Both the position numbers and the translations under genes were made by a program. Below the pieces are notes generated by a model. That model did no database searches and was not told the origin of the DNA. It saw only the letters and a list, made by a program, of their open reading frames with translations. Shown here in pieces: positions 1-6,696 of a DNA stretch of 8,738 bases (position 1 is the stretch's first letter; each line of letters begins with the position of its first letter). The DNA comes from Caldifarciminota bacterium (GTDB lineage: Bacteria > Hydrothermota > Tepidihabitantia > Tepidihabitantales > JAOUPE01): assembly GCA_029880025.1 (NCBI GenBank), contig JAOUPE010000052.1:1-8738 (forward strand), read 5' to 3'.

Positions 1-1602
1 GACCAGCTTCAAAATCGCTTCGCTTTTGCCAAAGGCGATGACATCAAACACACACTCTTTATTCTCACGCACCTTGAAACGCAAATGGTCTTTGCCGACA
101 ATCTTCGGATAGCCAACAACCTCAAGCCCATGGGTGACAAAGACCGGTTCAGGATTTTCTGATCCAAACGGTTCAAATTTAGCTAAAGTTTTTAGAAACG
201 CTTCATCAAAATCATAAAGCGATGCTTTGGCATCAATAAAAACCTTTCTTTGGAATAGTTGTTCAGAGGTGTTCTTCCAAGTATACTGGTCAATTAAATC
301 AGAGAACTTATCAATATTTTCCCGGCTGATGGTCAAACCAGCAGCATATTTATGCCCACCAAAACCTAGCAGATGGTCTTCACAACTCTTCAGGGCTTGA
401 TAGAGATGAAATCCGGGGATACTGCGTCCTGAACCTTTGCCTTTATCTTCTTTTAGAGCAATAAGAATCGTCGGGCGATAGAATCGTTCAACGATGCGAG
501 AGGCAACAATACCGACCACACCTTCATGCCAGTTCTCATCGGCTAAGACCAGGAACCTTTTTTTATCCAAATCCATTCGCTCTACCCGCTCTGAGGCTTT
601 AATCAAAATCTCCTCTTCAATTTTTTGGCGCTTCTGGTTTTCTAAGTCCAATTCTTGGGCAATTGCTGCGGCGCGTTTTCCATCTTCGGTAATTAAGAGT
701 TCAACTGCTTTGCCGGCTTCGGAAATTCTGCCCGAAGCGTTAATTCTTGGTCCTAACATAAAGCCGATTTCATAAGGCGTAATCATTTTGCCGCTCAAGC
801 CAGCCGTTTTTAGTAAAGCTCGAAGTCCTACCTTATTGGTATCTTTAATCTTTAACATCCCAAATTTTGCCAGAGCGCGATTTTCATCTAACAATGGTGC
901 AATATCCGCAATGGTCCCTAATGCGACTAAATCTAAATGTTCAATCAAATCTTCTTTAGTATTGCCGGTGGCAGAAAGTAAAGCCCAGGCTAATTTAAAA
1001 CTGACGCCAACCCCGGCCAGTTCCCGGAATGGATAATTGGTATCATGCCGCTTTGGATTAATAATTGCCAAAGCTTTGGGCAGAGTATCCTTGGGTTCAT
1101 GGTGGTCACAGACGATAACATCGATTCCTGCGTTCTTCGCCATTTCAATCTCGTTAAAATCGGTTGTACCGCAATCAGTGGTGATAATCAGGCTGAAACC
1201 ATTTTGTTTGGCAAAGATTACACCGGATTCGGAAAGCCCATAGCCTTCTTTTTCTCGATGGGGAATATAAAATGAAACATTGGCACCAATCTTGTTTAGA
1301 ACCCTTACCAATAATGCGGTGCCACAGGTGCCATCAACATCATAATCACCATAAACCAAGATTCTTTCTTTCTTCTTAATTGCAGCAATGACTCGCTCTA
1401 CCGCTTTTTCCATATCGGGCAATAATCTTGGGTTATGCAATCGAGCCAGGCTTGGATTAAGAAATTCTTCGATTGCTGATTTATCTTTGTAGCCGCGCCG
1501 ATAAAGTAAATTTAATGCCAGTTTGGGCAAACCGATTTGTTGTAGAGATTCGGGGAGAACCTGTATTTCCGGTAGAACCCAGGAAGATTCTTGGTTTGCC
1601 AT
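1..1602 (-). CDS. recJ: Single-stranded-DNA-specific exonuclease RecJ (3' part of gene cut by window edge)
   Basis: RecJ degrades single-stranded DNA 5'-3' in the cytoplasm, in recombinational and mismatch repair. The window holds 534 codons with no stop; RecJ proteins are usually about 550-580 residues, so only a short C-terminal piece is missing. The DHH-phosphoesterase motifs are visible: DYDVDGT (from Asp86, motif I), TTDCGT (Asp143, motif II) and CDHHEP (Asp166-His167-His168, the diagnostic DHH). The DHHA1 part shows GPRINASGRI (284-293) and GFGGHKYAAG (GGH at 415-417). The last residues belong to the OB-fold region. All expected metal-binding residues I can identify are intact. The ATG at 1602 is fixed because an in-frame TGA lies only two codons upstream (1608-1606). 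There is no Shine-Dalgarno sequence in front of it, and a promoter-like pair sits so close that the mRNA may be nearly leaderless. The gene is divergent from the lipoprotein genes and is probably functionally unrelated to them. Identification is very secure. Confidence 0.96.
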   Translation of the reverse strand, partial: MANQESSWVLPEIQVLPESLQQIGLPKLALNLLYRRGYKDKSAIEEFLNPSLARLHNPRLLPDMEKAVERVIAAIKKKERILVYGDYDVDGTCGTALLVRVLNKIGANVSFYIPHREKEGYGLSESGVIFAKQNGFSLIITTDCGTTDFNEIEMAKNAGIDVIVCDHHEPKDTLPKALAIINPKRHDTNYPFRELAGVGVSFKLAWALLSATGNTKEDLIEHLDLVALGTIADIAPLLDENRALAKFGMLKIKDTNKVGLRALLKTAGLSGKMITPYEIGFMLGPRINASGRISEAGKAVELLITEDGKRAAAIAQELDLENQKRQKIEEEILIKASERVERMDLDKKRFLVLADENWHEGVVGIVASRIVERFYRPTILIALKEDKGKGSGRSIPGFHLYQALKSCEDHLLGFGGHKYAAGLTISRENIDKFSDLIDQYTWKNTSEQLFQRKVFIDAKASLYDFDEAFLKTLAKFEPFGSENPEPVFVTHGLEVVGYPKIVGKDHLRFKVRENKECVFDVIAFGKSEAILKLV

Positions 1603-1609
1603 TTTTCAT

Positions 1610-1638
1610 AGACTATGAAGGATTTTGGAAAAAGTCAA
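1610..1638 (-). promoter_or_regulatory. Candidate recJ promoter giving a near-leaderless mRNA
   Basis: On the minus strand TTGACT (1638-1633) is followed after exactly 17 bp by TAGTCT (1615-1610). The -35 matches five of six consensus bases, but the -10 matches only three. Transcription would start about where the ATG (1602) begins, consistent with the lack of a ribosome-binding site. This is a pattern match only. Confidence 0.35.
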
Positions 1639-1676
1639 GAACAAAAGAACGAAGCGTAAATACATAATCCAAGAAA

Positions 1677-1700
1677 ACACAGAGTCACTAAGACACGGAG
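1677..1700 (+). repeat. Three tandem degenerate octamers (ACACnnAG type)
   Basis: Three adjoining 8-mers read ACACAGAG, TCACTAAG and ACACGGAG, giving consensus ACACnnAG. The period of eight is seen directly. Similar CACAGAG/CACTAAG/CACGGAG strings are, from memory, scattered through intergenic DNA of several uncultured or FCB-group genomes, so this may be a remnant of a dispersed repeat family. That link is recollection, not a search result. Confidence 0.5.
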
Positions 1701-1755
1701 AAAAATCAAACCGTCTCAGCCGAAATTCGAGTTCTTATCTTCCCTAACAAGATGC

Positions 1756-1783
1756 TTGACAACGGTAGCATTAAATGTAAAAA
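1756..1783 (+). promoter_or_regulatory. Candidate promoter of the first propeller lipoprotein
   Basis: A perfect TTGACA (1756-1761) is followed after 16 bp by TAAAAA (1778-1783, four of six bases of TATAAT), then AT-rich DNA. The initiation site would be near 1790, leaving a leader of about 20 nt that includes AAGG (1803-1806) in front of the ATG at 1810. Confidence 0.5.
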
Positions 1784-1809
1784 TAGTTATTATTTTATAG
1801 GCAAGGTAT

Positions 1810-3249
1810 ATGAAATATTGTCTTTTTAAAATGATGGGGCTAATTACTTTTTTCATTATTCTTATTTCAAATTGTAAAAAAGTAAATAATCCTCCTAATG
1901 GTCCAACTGCTCCCAGTGGACCTGCCACTGGTTTTGTTGATAGTTTGTATGATTTCTCATCATCGGCATCAGATTCTGATGGTAATGATATTGCGATTAG
2001 ATTTGACTGGGGAGATGGTGATACATCAGACTGGGGCGCTTGGATTAAAAGCGGAAATTCAATTTCAATGTCTCATTCGTGGTCATCGCCTGATATTTAT
2101 TATATAAGAGCACAGGCAAAAGATCTAAAAGGTGAAGCGTCAGATTGGTCTCAAGGTTGTTCACTTGTTATCACAGAAGTGGGAGCAGTTGGTACCCTAA
2201 GATGGCGCTATAAAATAACCTATGGCGTATCTTCCTCACCCGCAATCGGTTCGGATGGCACAATTTATGTTAATGGCGAAAGTGATTTCTATGCAATCAA
2301 TTCGGACGGTTCATTAAAATGGCGCCTGTCAAACGTAATTTCTCTTGCGGAGTGTTCGCCAACAATCGATTCAGATACAATTATTTATTTCGTAACACTC
2401 GAAGAATGTGGCTTTGGTTACCTTTTCGCTTACGATAATGAGGGAGTATTTAAGTGGAGATCCGAAATGATAGATGGGCGTCCTGCTTCTCCAGCGCTTG
2501 GTTCTGATGGTACAATTTATGTTGGAACAGCAAATGATACTCTCCATGCTTTTAATCCTAATGGCACATTAAAGTGGCAAAGCAGGATAGAAGGCGGGAC
2601 TCAAACTACGCCGGCAATCGGTTCAGATGGTACTATTTATATTGGGACCGACGATGGTTATTTTTATGCATTTAACCCGGATGGCAGTTTAAAATGGCGC
2701 TGTCAAGTCGGTAAGAAAATTGGGTCTTCCCCCGCAATCGGTTCGGATGGCACGATTTATTTCGGCTGCGCAGATAGTTGTCTTTATGTGCTCAATCCAG
2801 ACAGCACCATAAAATGGCGCTATCGAACTAATGGTTGGATTATTTCTTCGCCAGCGATAGATATTGATGGGACAATATATTTTGGCTCAAGTGATAAGCA
2901 TGTTTATGCAATAAATTCGGATGGTACCATAAAATGGCGTTTTCAAACTAATGGTTGGGTAACATCTTCACCAGCAATATCTTCCGACGGGATAATTTAT
3001 ATTGGTTCAGATGATAAAAACATTTATGCAATCAATTCGGACGGTTCATTAAAATGGCGCTATGCAACTGGTAGGTGGGTTGAATCCTCGCCAGCAATTG
3101 GCATGGACGGAACAATTTATATCGTTCCCGACGGTTATCTTTATGCAATATACGGTTCTGGCACTTTGGCGAACAGTTCTTGGCCCATGTACCATCATGA
3201 TTTAAAACATACCAGCAGGGTTGGTGTTAGTTTTCTTGGAAAACAGTAA
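1810..3249 (+). CDS. Lipoprotein with PKD-like domain and eight-bladed PQQ-like beta-propeller (paralog 1)
   Basis: A 479-residue exported protein. Residues 1-21 form a hydrophobic signal peptide ending ISN-Cys22; this is a lipobox with an unusual Asn at -1, so lipidation is likely but less certain than in the next gene. Residues 28-122 resemble an Ig/PKD-type domain (WGDGDTSDW at 67-75, then a HSWSSPDIYYIRAQAKD strand pattern). From 128 to 447 there are eight blades, each starting G-x-(L/I/F)-(K/R)-W and containing SPAIGSDGTIY and YAIN; starts fall at 128, 167, 212, 252, 292, 332, 372 and 412. Blades 3-8 have a strict 40-residue period, and blade 2 has an insertion of about five residues. 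The end carries WPMYHHDLKHT. No PQQ-enzyme catalytic residues are recognisable, so it is named for fold only; a surface binding or scaffold role is inference. The ATG at 1810 is supported by ATATGAAATAT (1808-1818), identical around the next gene's start. AAGG lies 3 nt upstream, closer than usual. Confidence 0.85.
   Translation: MKYCLFKMMGLITFFIILISNCKKVNNPPNGPTAPSGPATGFVDSLYDFSSSASDSDGNDIAIRFDWGDGDTSDWGAWIKSGNSISMSHSWSSPDIYYIRAQAKDLKGEASDWSQGCSLVITEVGAVGTLRWRYKITYGVSSSPAIGSDGTIYVNGESDFYAINSDGSLKWRLSNVISLAECSPTIDSDTIIYFVTLEECGFGYLFAYDNEGVFKWRSEMIDGRPASPALGSDGTIYVGTANDTLHAFNPNGTLKWQSRIEGGTQTTPAIGSDGTIYIGTDDGYFYAFNPDGSLKWRCQVGKKIGSSPAIGSDGTIYFGCADSCLYVLNPDSTIKWRYRTNGWIISSPAIDIDGTIYFGSSDKHVYAINSDGTIKWRFQTNGWVTSSPAISSDGIIYIGSDDKNIYAINSDGSLKWRYATGRWVESSPAIGMDGTIYIVPDGYLYAIYGSGTLANSSWPMYHHDLKHTSRVGVSFLGKQ
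2191..3162 (+). repeat. Eight in-frame ~120-bp blade repeats in propeller gene 1
   Basis: The propeller part consists of eight in-frame units of mostly 120 bp, beginning at 2191, 2308, 2443, 2563, 2683, 2803, 2923 and 3043. Similarity is visible in the DNA as well as the protein. A 36-bp segment at 2290-2325 recurs exactly at 3025-3060, 735 bp (245 codons) away, which implies recent internal copying or recombination between blades. Confidence 0.85.
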
Positions 3250-3291
3250 AATGTATTTTAAAAAACAAAGGATGTTCGGTAAGTGTAACAT

Positions 3292-3320
3292 TTGACAAAA
3301 AAATAATTCTGAACTTAAAG
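3292..3320 (+). promoter_or_regulatory. Possible promoter of propeller gene 2
   Basis: A perfect TTGACA (3292-3297) lies in the 80-bp gap between the two lipoprotein genes. The -10 at 17-bp spacing is poor (TTAAAG, 3315-3320) and overlaps the AAAGG ribosome-binding site (3317-3321), so start of transcription would nearly coincide with the ATG at 3330. Read-through from the upstream gene is an alternative; I see no convincing terminator in the gap. Confidence 0.3.
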
Positions 3321-3329
3321 GTTGGGAAT

Positions 3330-4718
3330 ATGAAATATAATCTTAATAAAATAATACTTGTCCTCATTATTTTGTTTATTGTTGCAGGTTGCAAGAGAAG
3401 GAATAGTCCGCCCGATACACCTTCCAAACCAAATGGACCGACAAACGGAATTGTAAGTATTTCTTATCCTTTTAATTCAGTCGCAAATGACCCTGACGAG
3501 GACAGCGTGGCAATTAGATTTGCTTGGGGCGATGGCGATACATCCGACTGGAGTCAGTTGGTTCTGAGCGGTGACTCGATGACAATATCTCATTCCTATT
3601 CTTCACCCAACACTTACTATGTAAAAGCGAAGGCGAAAGATAAACACGGTGCGACTTCTAAATGGTCAGAAGCTCAGGAAATTAAGATTTCTGTCCCCGG
3701 CTCATTGAAATGGCGTTATCAAACTGGTGGCTCAGAGTTTGCCTCACCAATGGTGAGCAATGATGGCACGATTTATGTCGGTTCTTTTGACAATTGTCTT
3801 TATGCAATAAATCAGGACGGGACATTGAAATGGCGGTTTCCGACCAATGATTTGATACAATCATCACCAGCGATTGGTTCTGATGGAACTGTTTATATCG
3901 GTTCGGATGACAATTGTCTTTATGCGATTAATCCTGAAGGGGAATTAAAATGGCATTTCCAAACTGGCGATGACGTATCTTCTTCGCCGTCAATAGGTCC
4001 AGACGGCACAATCTATGTGGGTTCGGATGGTTTATATGCGATAAATCCAGATGGCACCATGAAATGGTTTTTTGAGACAATTGAATGGATAGAATCGTCT
4101 CCTGCAATTGGCTTAGATGGCACAATCTTCGTTGGAGTTTATGAATATCTCTCTGCAATAAATCCAGACGGTTCATTGAAATGGCAGTGTCAGGTTGATC
4201 TTTGGGAAGGCGCTTCACCCGTGATTGGCTCGGACGGTTCAATTTATGCTTTGACGTTTGAATATCTATATGCGATTAATCCGGATGGTAAATTAAAATG
4301 GCGTTGCAGAATTGGCGAGGCGGAAAATACTTCTCCGGCGATTGGTTCGAACGGAACTATCTATGTTGGCGGTGAGTATTTACTGGCAATAAATTCTAAT
4401 GGAACATTGGAATGGGTTTACCTGCCAGAAGAGGGACTTTGCACTTCACCGGTTATTGGTATTGGAGATACAATTTATATAGCAGGTGATTATTTGTATG
4501 CTTTAACTTCTGAAGGGGAGTTAAAATGGCTTTATCCGATGAGTGATTATGTAGAATCTTCGCCAGCAATTGGTCCAGATGGCACAATCTATGTTAGTTG
4601 TTGGGACGGTTATCTTTATGCCATTTACGGCTCTGGAAATTCAACAAATAGTCCTTGGCCATTGTTCCAGCACGACTTGAAACATACTGGTAGAGCTGGA
4701 GGTGGATTTAGAAAATAA
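3330..4718 (+). CDS. Lipoprotein with PKD-like domain and eight-bladed PQQ-like beta-propeller (paralog 2)
   Basis: A 462-residue tandem paralog of the preceding gene with the same architecture. The signal peptide ends in a classic lipobox, IVAG-Cys21, so membrane anchoring as a lipoprotein is well supported. Basic residues (KRR) and a Pro-rich linker follow the Cys. Residues 40-121 form the PKD/Ig-like domain (WGDGDTSDW at 66-74; SSPNTYYVKAKAKD at 91-104). Eight blades begin with G-x-(L/M)-(K/E)-W at 124, 164, 204, 242, 281, 320, 358 and 396; spacing varies from 38 to 40, looser than in paralog 1. The end shows SPWPLFQHDLKHTGR. An eight-bladed PQQ-like propeller on a lipid anchor recalls BamB, but the extra N-terminal Ig-like domain, the duplication and the WP-x-x-x-H-D-L-K-H-T tail argue against simply naming it BamB. 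AAAGG lies 8 nt before the ATG. The following promoter begins only 5 bp after the stop. Substrate or partner is unknown. Confidence 0.88.
   Translation: MKYNLNKIILVLIILFIVAGCKRRNSPPDTPSKPNGPTNGIVSISYPFNSVANDPDEDSVAIRFAWGDGDTSDWSQLVLSGDSMTISHSYSSPNTYYVKAKAKDKHGATSKWSEAQEIKISVPGSLKWRYQTGGSEFASPMVSNDGTIYVGSFDNCLYAINQDGTLKWRFPTNDLIQSSPAIGSDGTVYIGSDDNCLYAINPEGELKWHFQTGDDVSSSPSIGPDGTIYVGSDGLYAINPDGTMKWFFETIEWIESSPAIGLDGTIFVGVYEYLSAINPDGSLKWQCQVDLWEGASPVIGSDGSIYALTFEYLYAINPDGKLKWRCRIGEAENTSPAIGSNGTIYVGGEYLLAINSNGTLEWVYLPEEGLCTSPVIGIGDTIYIAGDYLYALTSEGELKWLYPMSDYVESSPAIGPDGTIYVSCWDGYLYAIYGSGNSTNSPWPLFQHDLKHTGRAGGGFRK
3699..4637 (+). repeat. Eight in-frame blade repeats in propeller gene 2
   Basis: Eight in-frame units of 114-120 bp encode the beta-propeller blades, with the recurring G-x-(L/M)-K-W and SPAIG-x-DGTIY-V-G segments. 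They are more diverged in length and sequence than those of the neighbouring paralog. Blades 4-8 have lost one or two residues in the loop before the YAIN-type strand. Confidence 0.8.
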
Positions 4719-4723
4719 AAGCA

Positions 4724-4750
4724 TTGACAAAATCTTAAAAAGAATATAAT
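4724..4750 (+). promoter_or_regulatory. Near-consensus sigma70-type promoter of the Asp-box exoprotein genes
   Basis: TTGACA (4724-4729) and TATAAT (4745-4750) are both perfect hexamers. The spacer is 15 bp, shorter than the usual 17. This is the best promoter in the window. It starts just 5 bp after the stop of the upstream lipoprotein gene and would produce a leader of about 180 nt before the ATG at 4940. Confidence 0.7.
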
Positions 4751-4789
4751 TGAAGTAGAATTAATGGCTCTTTGAAAGATTGGCTAAGG

Positions 4790-4831
4790 ATATTGGAATG
4801 ATAGCTCTGCGACTCTAGCTTCATTCCATAT
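4790..4831 (+). ncRNA. 15-bp leader hairpin with loop complementary to downstream segments
   Basis: Left arm 4790-4806 pairs with right arm 4817-4831 as 4+7+4 bp, with single T bulges at 4794 and 4802 and a 10-nt loop (4807-4816, CTGCGACTCT). Loop bases 4811-4815 (GACTC) are complementary to 4842-4846 (GAGTC), and 4807-4811 (CTGCG) to 4859-4863 (CGCAG), so two mutually exclusive pseudoknots are possible. There is no U-tract after the stem, so it does not look like an intrinsic terminator. Confidence 0.5.
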
Positions 4832-4874
4832 TAAACTTCAGGAGTCAAAATTGGTCGACGCAGTTTCTGGTGAC

Positions 4875-4906
4875 AAATTCTTTATAAAAAGTTAAGAAAA
4901 GAATTT
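4875..4906 (+). repeat. AT-rich 9-bp inverted repeat in the leader
   Basis: AAATTCTTT (4875-4883) and its exact reverse complement AAAGAATTT (4898-4906) flank a 14-nt spacer. The stem is weak because it is almost entirely A-T, and chance is possible in this AT-rich DNA. It lies about 35 nt before the start codon. Confidence 0.35.
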
Positions 4907-4939
4907 ATTAAAAGGAAACTCGGAAACAAAAGAGTTGTG

Positions 4940-6631
4940 ATGAAATACATAATAACAATTTTATTGATAGTTATGAAATTTTGTTTTGCTGTCCCCCTTG
5001 CCCGGGCACCAAAAGTTGAACCAAAACCAATCATTGGTAATTATGATACAAGTCTTAAACCATTACCGCCACCACAAACTGGTTATGACCAGAATATAAT
5101 CCATTCAATACCAGATTTTCGTTCAACTGCCGGTTCGCCCGGCAAGAATCTTGTATTTGCCGATGATGGACAGAATGTTGCCGTTATCTTTGGTCGTTTT
5201 AGTGGTGACCCGACTAATATTTTTCAGGTGATGGTGGCATATTCAACTGACCGAGGCAATACCTGGACCAATTATGGACCGCTTTCCACTTTTGATGCAC
5301 GAAGAGTGTATTCTGGATTAGATGCTCGACAAGACTGGCCAGCAAGTGATTTGATGATTCATTTTGCCTGGCATCAAGCAGCACAAAGCGGAGGAAATTA
5401 CCTTGCGAGTCCAACTTTTTACTCAAAAGAAGTTAGTTATCCGGATGGTTTGATTACTGCAGCTTATGAGTTGCCCAATAGTGAAGATTGGGATGTCTGG
5501 GATCCTTGCATTGCGGTTAAAGATAGTTTTGTCATAATTACTGTAATCAATAATACGTGGTTCAAGGACTCTTACATTTGGCGTTCAACCGATTACGGTG
5601 AGACCTGGGATAACGGAAGATTATTTTTTCCTGGACCATTATATTGGATGGGAGGTCCCCATTTTCGTTTTGGCAGCGATGGTTATATCTTCTTTTTATG
5701 GAACCGCCAAACGGAAAATTATCCTGACCTTTATTGGCCTTATTATTGTGAATCGTATGACTATGGTTTAACCTGGACTGAGCCGCAACTTATCTGGCAG
5801 GACAGACCGCCTTATCCGGATATGTCAAATGTGACCGGTTGGTGGTATGATTATGACTGCGAGGTTGTGAATGACACACCAGTTGCAACGGTTAAGTTAG
5901 CTACGAGAGATAACGATTATGGTGAAATTTGGGCTTATCGTCCAGATTCAGGTGGACCAGGAAACTGGCGATTTAGAGGAACAAAATTGGTTGGCGGTGA
6001 TTCAACTGCACCTCAGCCGTTCGCCCGTTATCCAACAATTGCTGCTGATGATACGGGTAATACAATTATCGGTTATCAGGCACTCTTTCTTATCCAGAAT
6101 GATACTCTCTGGGATTGTGGTACTTTTGTGCGGTTCTATCATTGGAATAGATGGTTTGACTGTGGCAGAATTACATTCAATGGTAATGATATTGAGGAAG
6201 GCTGCCTCGAGTTTGCTCATAATGCTCTGGCGGATCCATGGTGGGGTATACCTAAAATAGGAATGATATATAATGATGCCGGAGAATATCCAAACACTGG
6301 GAATCTATATTTTGATTACCGACCAGTCATTGATATCCCAGAAACCCAACGAAGACTTTTGAAACAGTATGGTGTCTTAGTTTCTCCCAATCCTTTCCAC
6401 AATTCGGTGAAATTCGTGCTTACACCTCACATCTGTAAAGCAAGACTTTCAGTATTTGATGTGACCGGGAAACTAGTTCGTGAACTAACAACTAACAACC
6501 AACAACCAAAAACTGAATTCATCTGGGATGGTAGAAAAGCTGATGGAAGCTTAGCAAATTCTGGAGTGTATTTCTACAATATTTCTTCAAGCGGCAATCA
6601 ATATCAAGGGAAGGTGATTCTTATGCGATGA
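4940..6631 (+). CDS. Secreted Asp-box (BNR/sialidase-fold-like) protein with C-terminal sorting-type domain (paralog 1)
   Basis: A 563-residue exported protein. A hydrophobic signal peptide spans roughly 1-17 (cleavage near CFA-VP; an alternative is ARA-P at 23). A Pro-rich stretch (24-46) follows. Three Asp-boxes, S-x-D-x-G-x-T-W, occur at 102-109, 216-223 and 272-279, typical of beta-propeller BNR proteins. The conserved Arg/FRIP motif of true sialidases is not seen, so glycosidase activity is not supported. From 482 (SPNPF) to 563 lies a FlgD-like/secretion-sorting domain: VFDVTGKLV at 505-513, then WDGRKADGSLANSGVYFYN at 529-547, ending GKVILMR. Such tails mark surface or secreted proteins in FCB-group bacteria. 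The reading frame could open with GTG at 4937, but the adjoining ATG at 4940 aligns with the paralog's MKH start and is preferred; the ribosome-binding site is weak (AGAG). Role unknown; adhesion or polymer binding is a guess. Confidence 0.85.
   Translation: MKYIITILLIVMKFCFAVPLARAPKVEPKPIIGNYDTSLKPLPPPQTGYDQNIIHSIPDFRSTAGSPGKNLVFADDGQNVAVIFGRFSGDPTNIFQVMVAYSTDRGNTWTNYGPLSTFDARRVYSGLDARQDWPASDLMIHFAWHQAAQSGGNYLASPTFYSKEVSYPDGLITAAYELPNSEDWDVWDPCIAVKDSFVIITVINNTWFKDSYIWRSTDYGETWDNGRLFFPGPLYWMGGPHFRFGSDGYIFFLWNRQTENYPDLYWPYYCESYDYGLTWTEPQLIWQDRPPYPDMSNVTGWWYDYDCEVVNDTPVATVKLATRDNDYGEIWAYRPDSGGPGNWRFRGTKLVGGDSTAPQPFARYPTIAADDTGNTIIGYQALFLIQNDTLWDCGTFVRFYHWNRWFDCGRITFNGNDIEEGCLEFAHNALADPWWGIPKIGMIYNDAGEYPNTGNLYFDYRPVIDIPETQRRLLKQYGVLVSPNPFHNSVKFVLTPHICKARLSVFDVTGKLVRELTTNNQQPKTEFIWDGRKADGSLANSGVYFYNISSSGNQYQGKVILMR
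5183..5500 (+). repeat. High-identity tract shared with the downstream paralog (copy 1)
   Basis: By hand alignment this segment differs from 6940-7257 at 17 of 318 positions (about 95% identity) with no gaps. It includes exact runs of 56 bp (5358-5413) and 54 bp (5417-5470). Identity falls to about 77% in the 39 bp before and about 70% just after. It encodes residues 82-187, including the first Asp-box. Confidence 0.85.
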
Positions 6632-6653
6632 AGGTTTTTAGAAACAAAGGAAA

Positions 6654-6674
6654 AAGGGTTGGCAACCTTATTTT
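6654..6674 (+). terminator. Weak hairpin plus T-run between the two exoprotein genes
   Basis: AAGG-G-TT (6654-6660) can pair with AACCTT (6664-6669) around a GGC loop with one bulged G, followed by ATTTT. This might attenuate transcription between the two paralogs, but the stem is short and could be chance. The two genes may still be co-transcribed. Confidence 0.25.
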
Positions 6675-6685
6675 GTAAGCCAAGA

Positions 6686-6691
6686 AAGGAG
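6686..6691 (+). promoter_or_regulatory. Strong ribosome-binding site of the second exoprotein gene
   Basis: AAGGAG ends 5 nt before the ATG at 6697. It is the best Shine-Dalgarno sequence in the window, contrasting with the weak site of the upstream paralog, and it fixes the start. Confidence 0.75.
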
Positions 6692-6696
6692 TTAAA

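Larger units (their letters stand above)
1603..1809. other. Divergent intergenic region between recJ and the first lipoprotein gene
   Basis: This 207-bp spacer contains no supportable gene. It holds promoter-like sequences for both flanking genes, three degenerate octamers at 1677-1700, and a purine-rich A/AAGAAC stretch near 1636-1655. The reverse-strand reading frame across 1716-1928 is only the antisense of the lipoprotein signal peptide and upstream AT-rich DNA. Confidence 0.6.
4751..4939 (+). other. Long structured 5' leader of the first Asp-box exoprotein gene
   Basis: About 189 bp lie between the -10 box and the ATG. They contain a strong hairpin (4790-4831), an AT-rich inverted repeat (4875-4906) and a tiny frame, ATG 4798 to TAG 4816-4818 (M-I-A-L-R-L), preceded by AAGGA (4786-4790) at 7-nt spacing. 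AGAG (4931-4934) is the only weak ribosome-binding candidate next to the real start. I do not recognise a known riboswitch class here. A cis-regulatory or mRNA-stability role is inference. Confidence 0.45.

Noticed and set aside
494..1667. Several forward-strand frames within the first 1.7 kb
   Set aside because: All are shadows of recJ, whose motifs are intact on the reverse strand.
1716..1928. Reverse-strand frame over the start of propeller gene 1, and a similar one at 3227-3427 over gene 2
   Set aside because: Hydrophobic content simply mirrors the signal-peptide coding DNA; no ribosome-binding site.
2191..3162. 120-bp periodic repeats considered as a CRISPR or tandem satellite
   Set aside because: Repeats are in frame, degenerate at codon third positions and encode propeller blades; there are no spacers.
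3928..4242. Reverse-strand 104-codon frame with repeated AISMNRLDLL-like segments
   Set aside because: Its repetitiveness is the antisense image of the propeller blades; no start signal or independent family resemblance.
1810..4718. Annotation of the propeller lipoproteins as PQQ-dependent dehydrogenases
   Set aside because: Only short repeat motifs of the fold are present; no cofactor-binding or catalytic signature is recognised.
4940..6631. Annotation of the Asp-box proteins as active sialidases
   Set aside because: Asp-boxes are structural and found in many propellers; the FRIP-type arginine motif and other catalytic residues are not visible.
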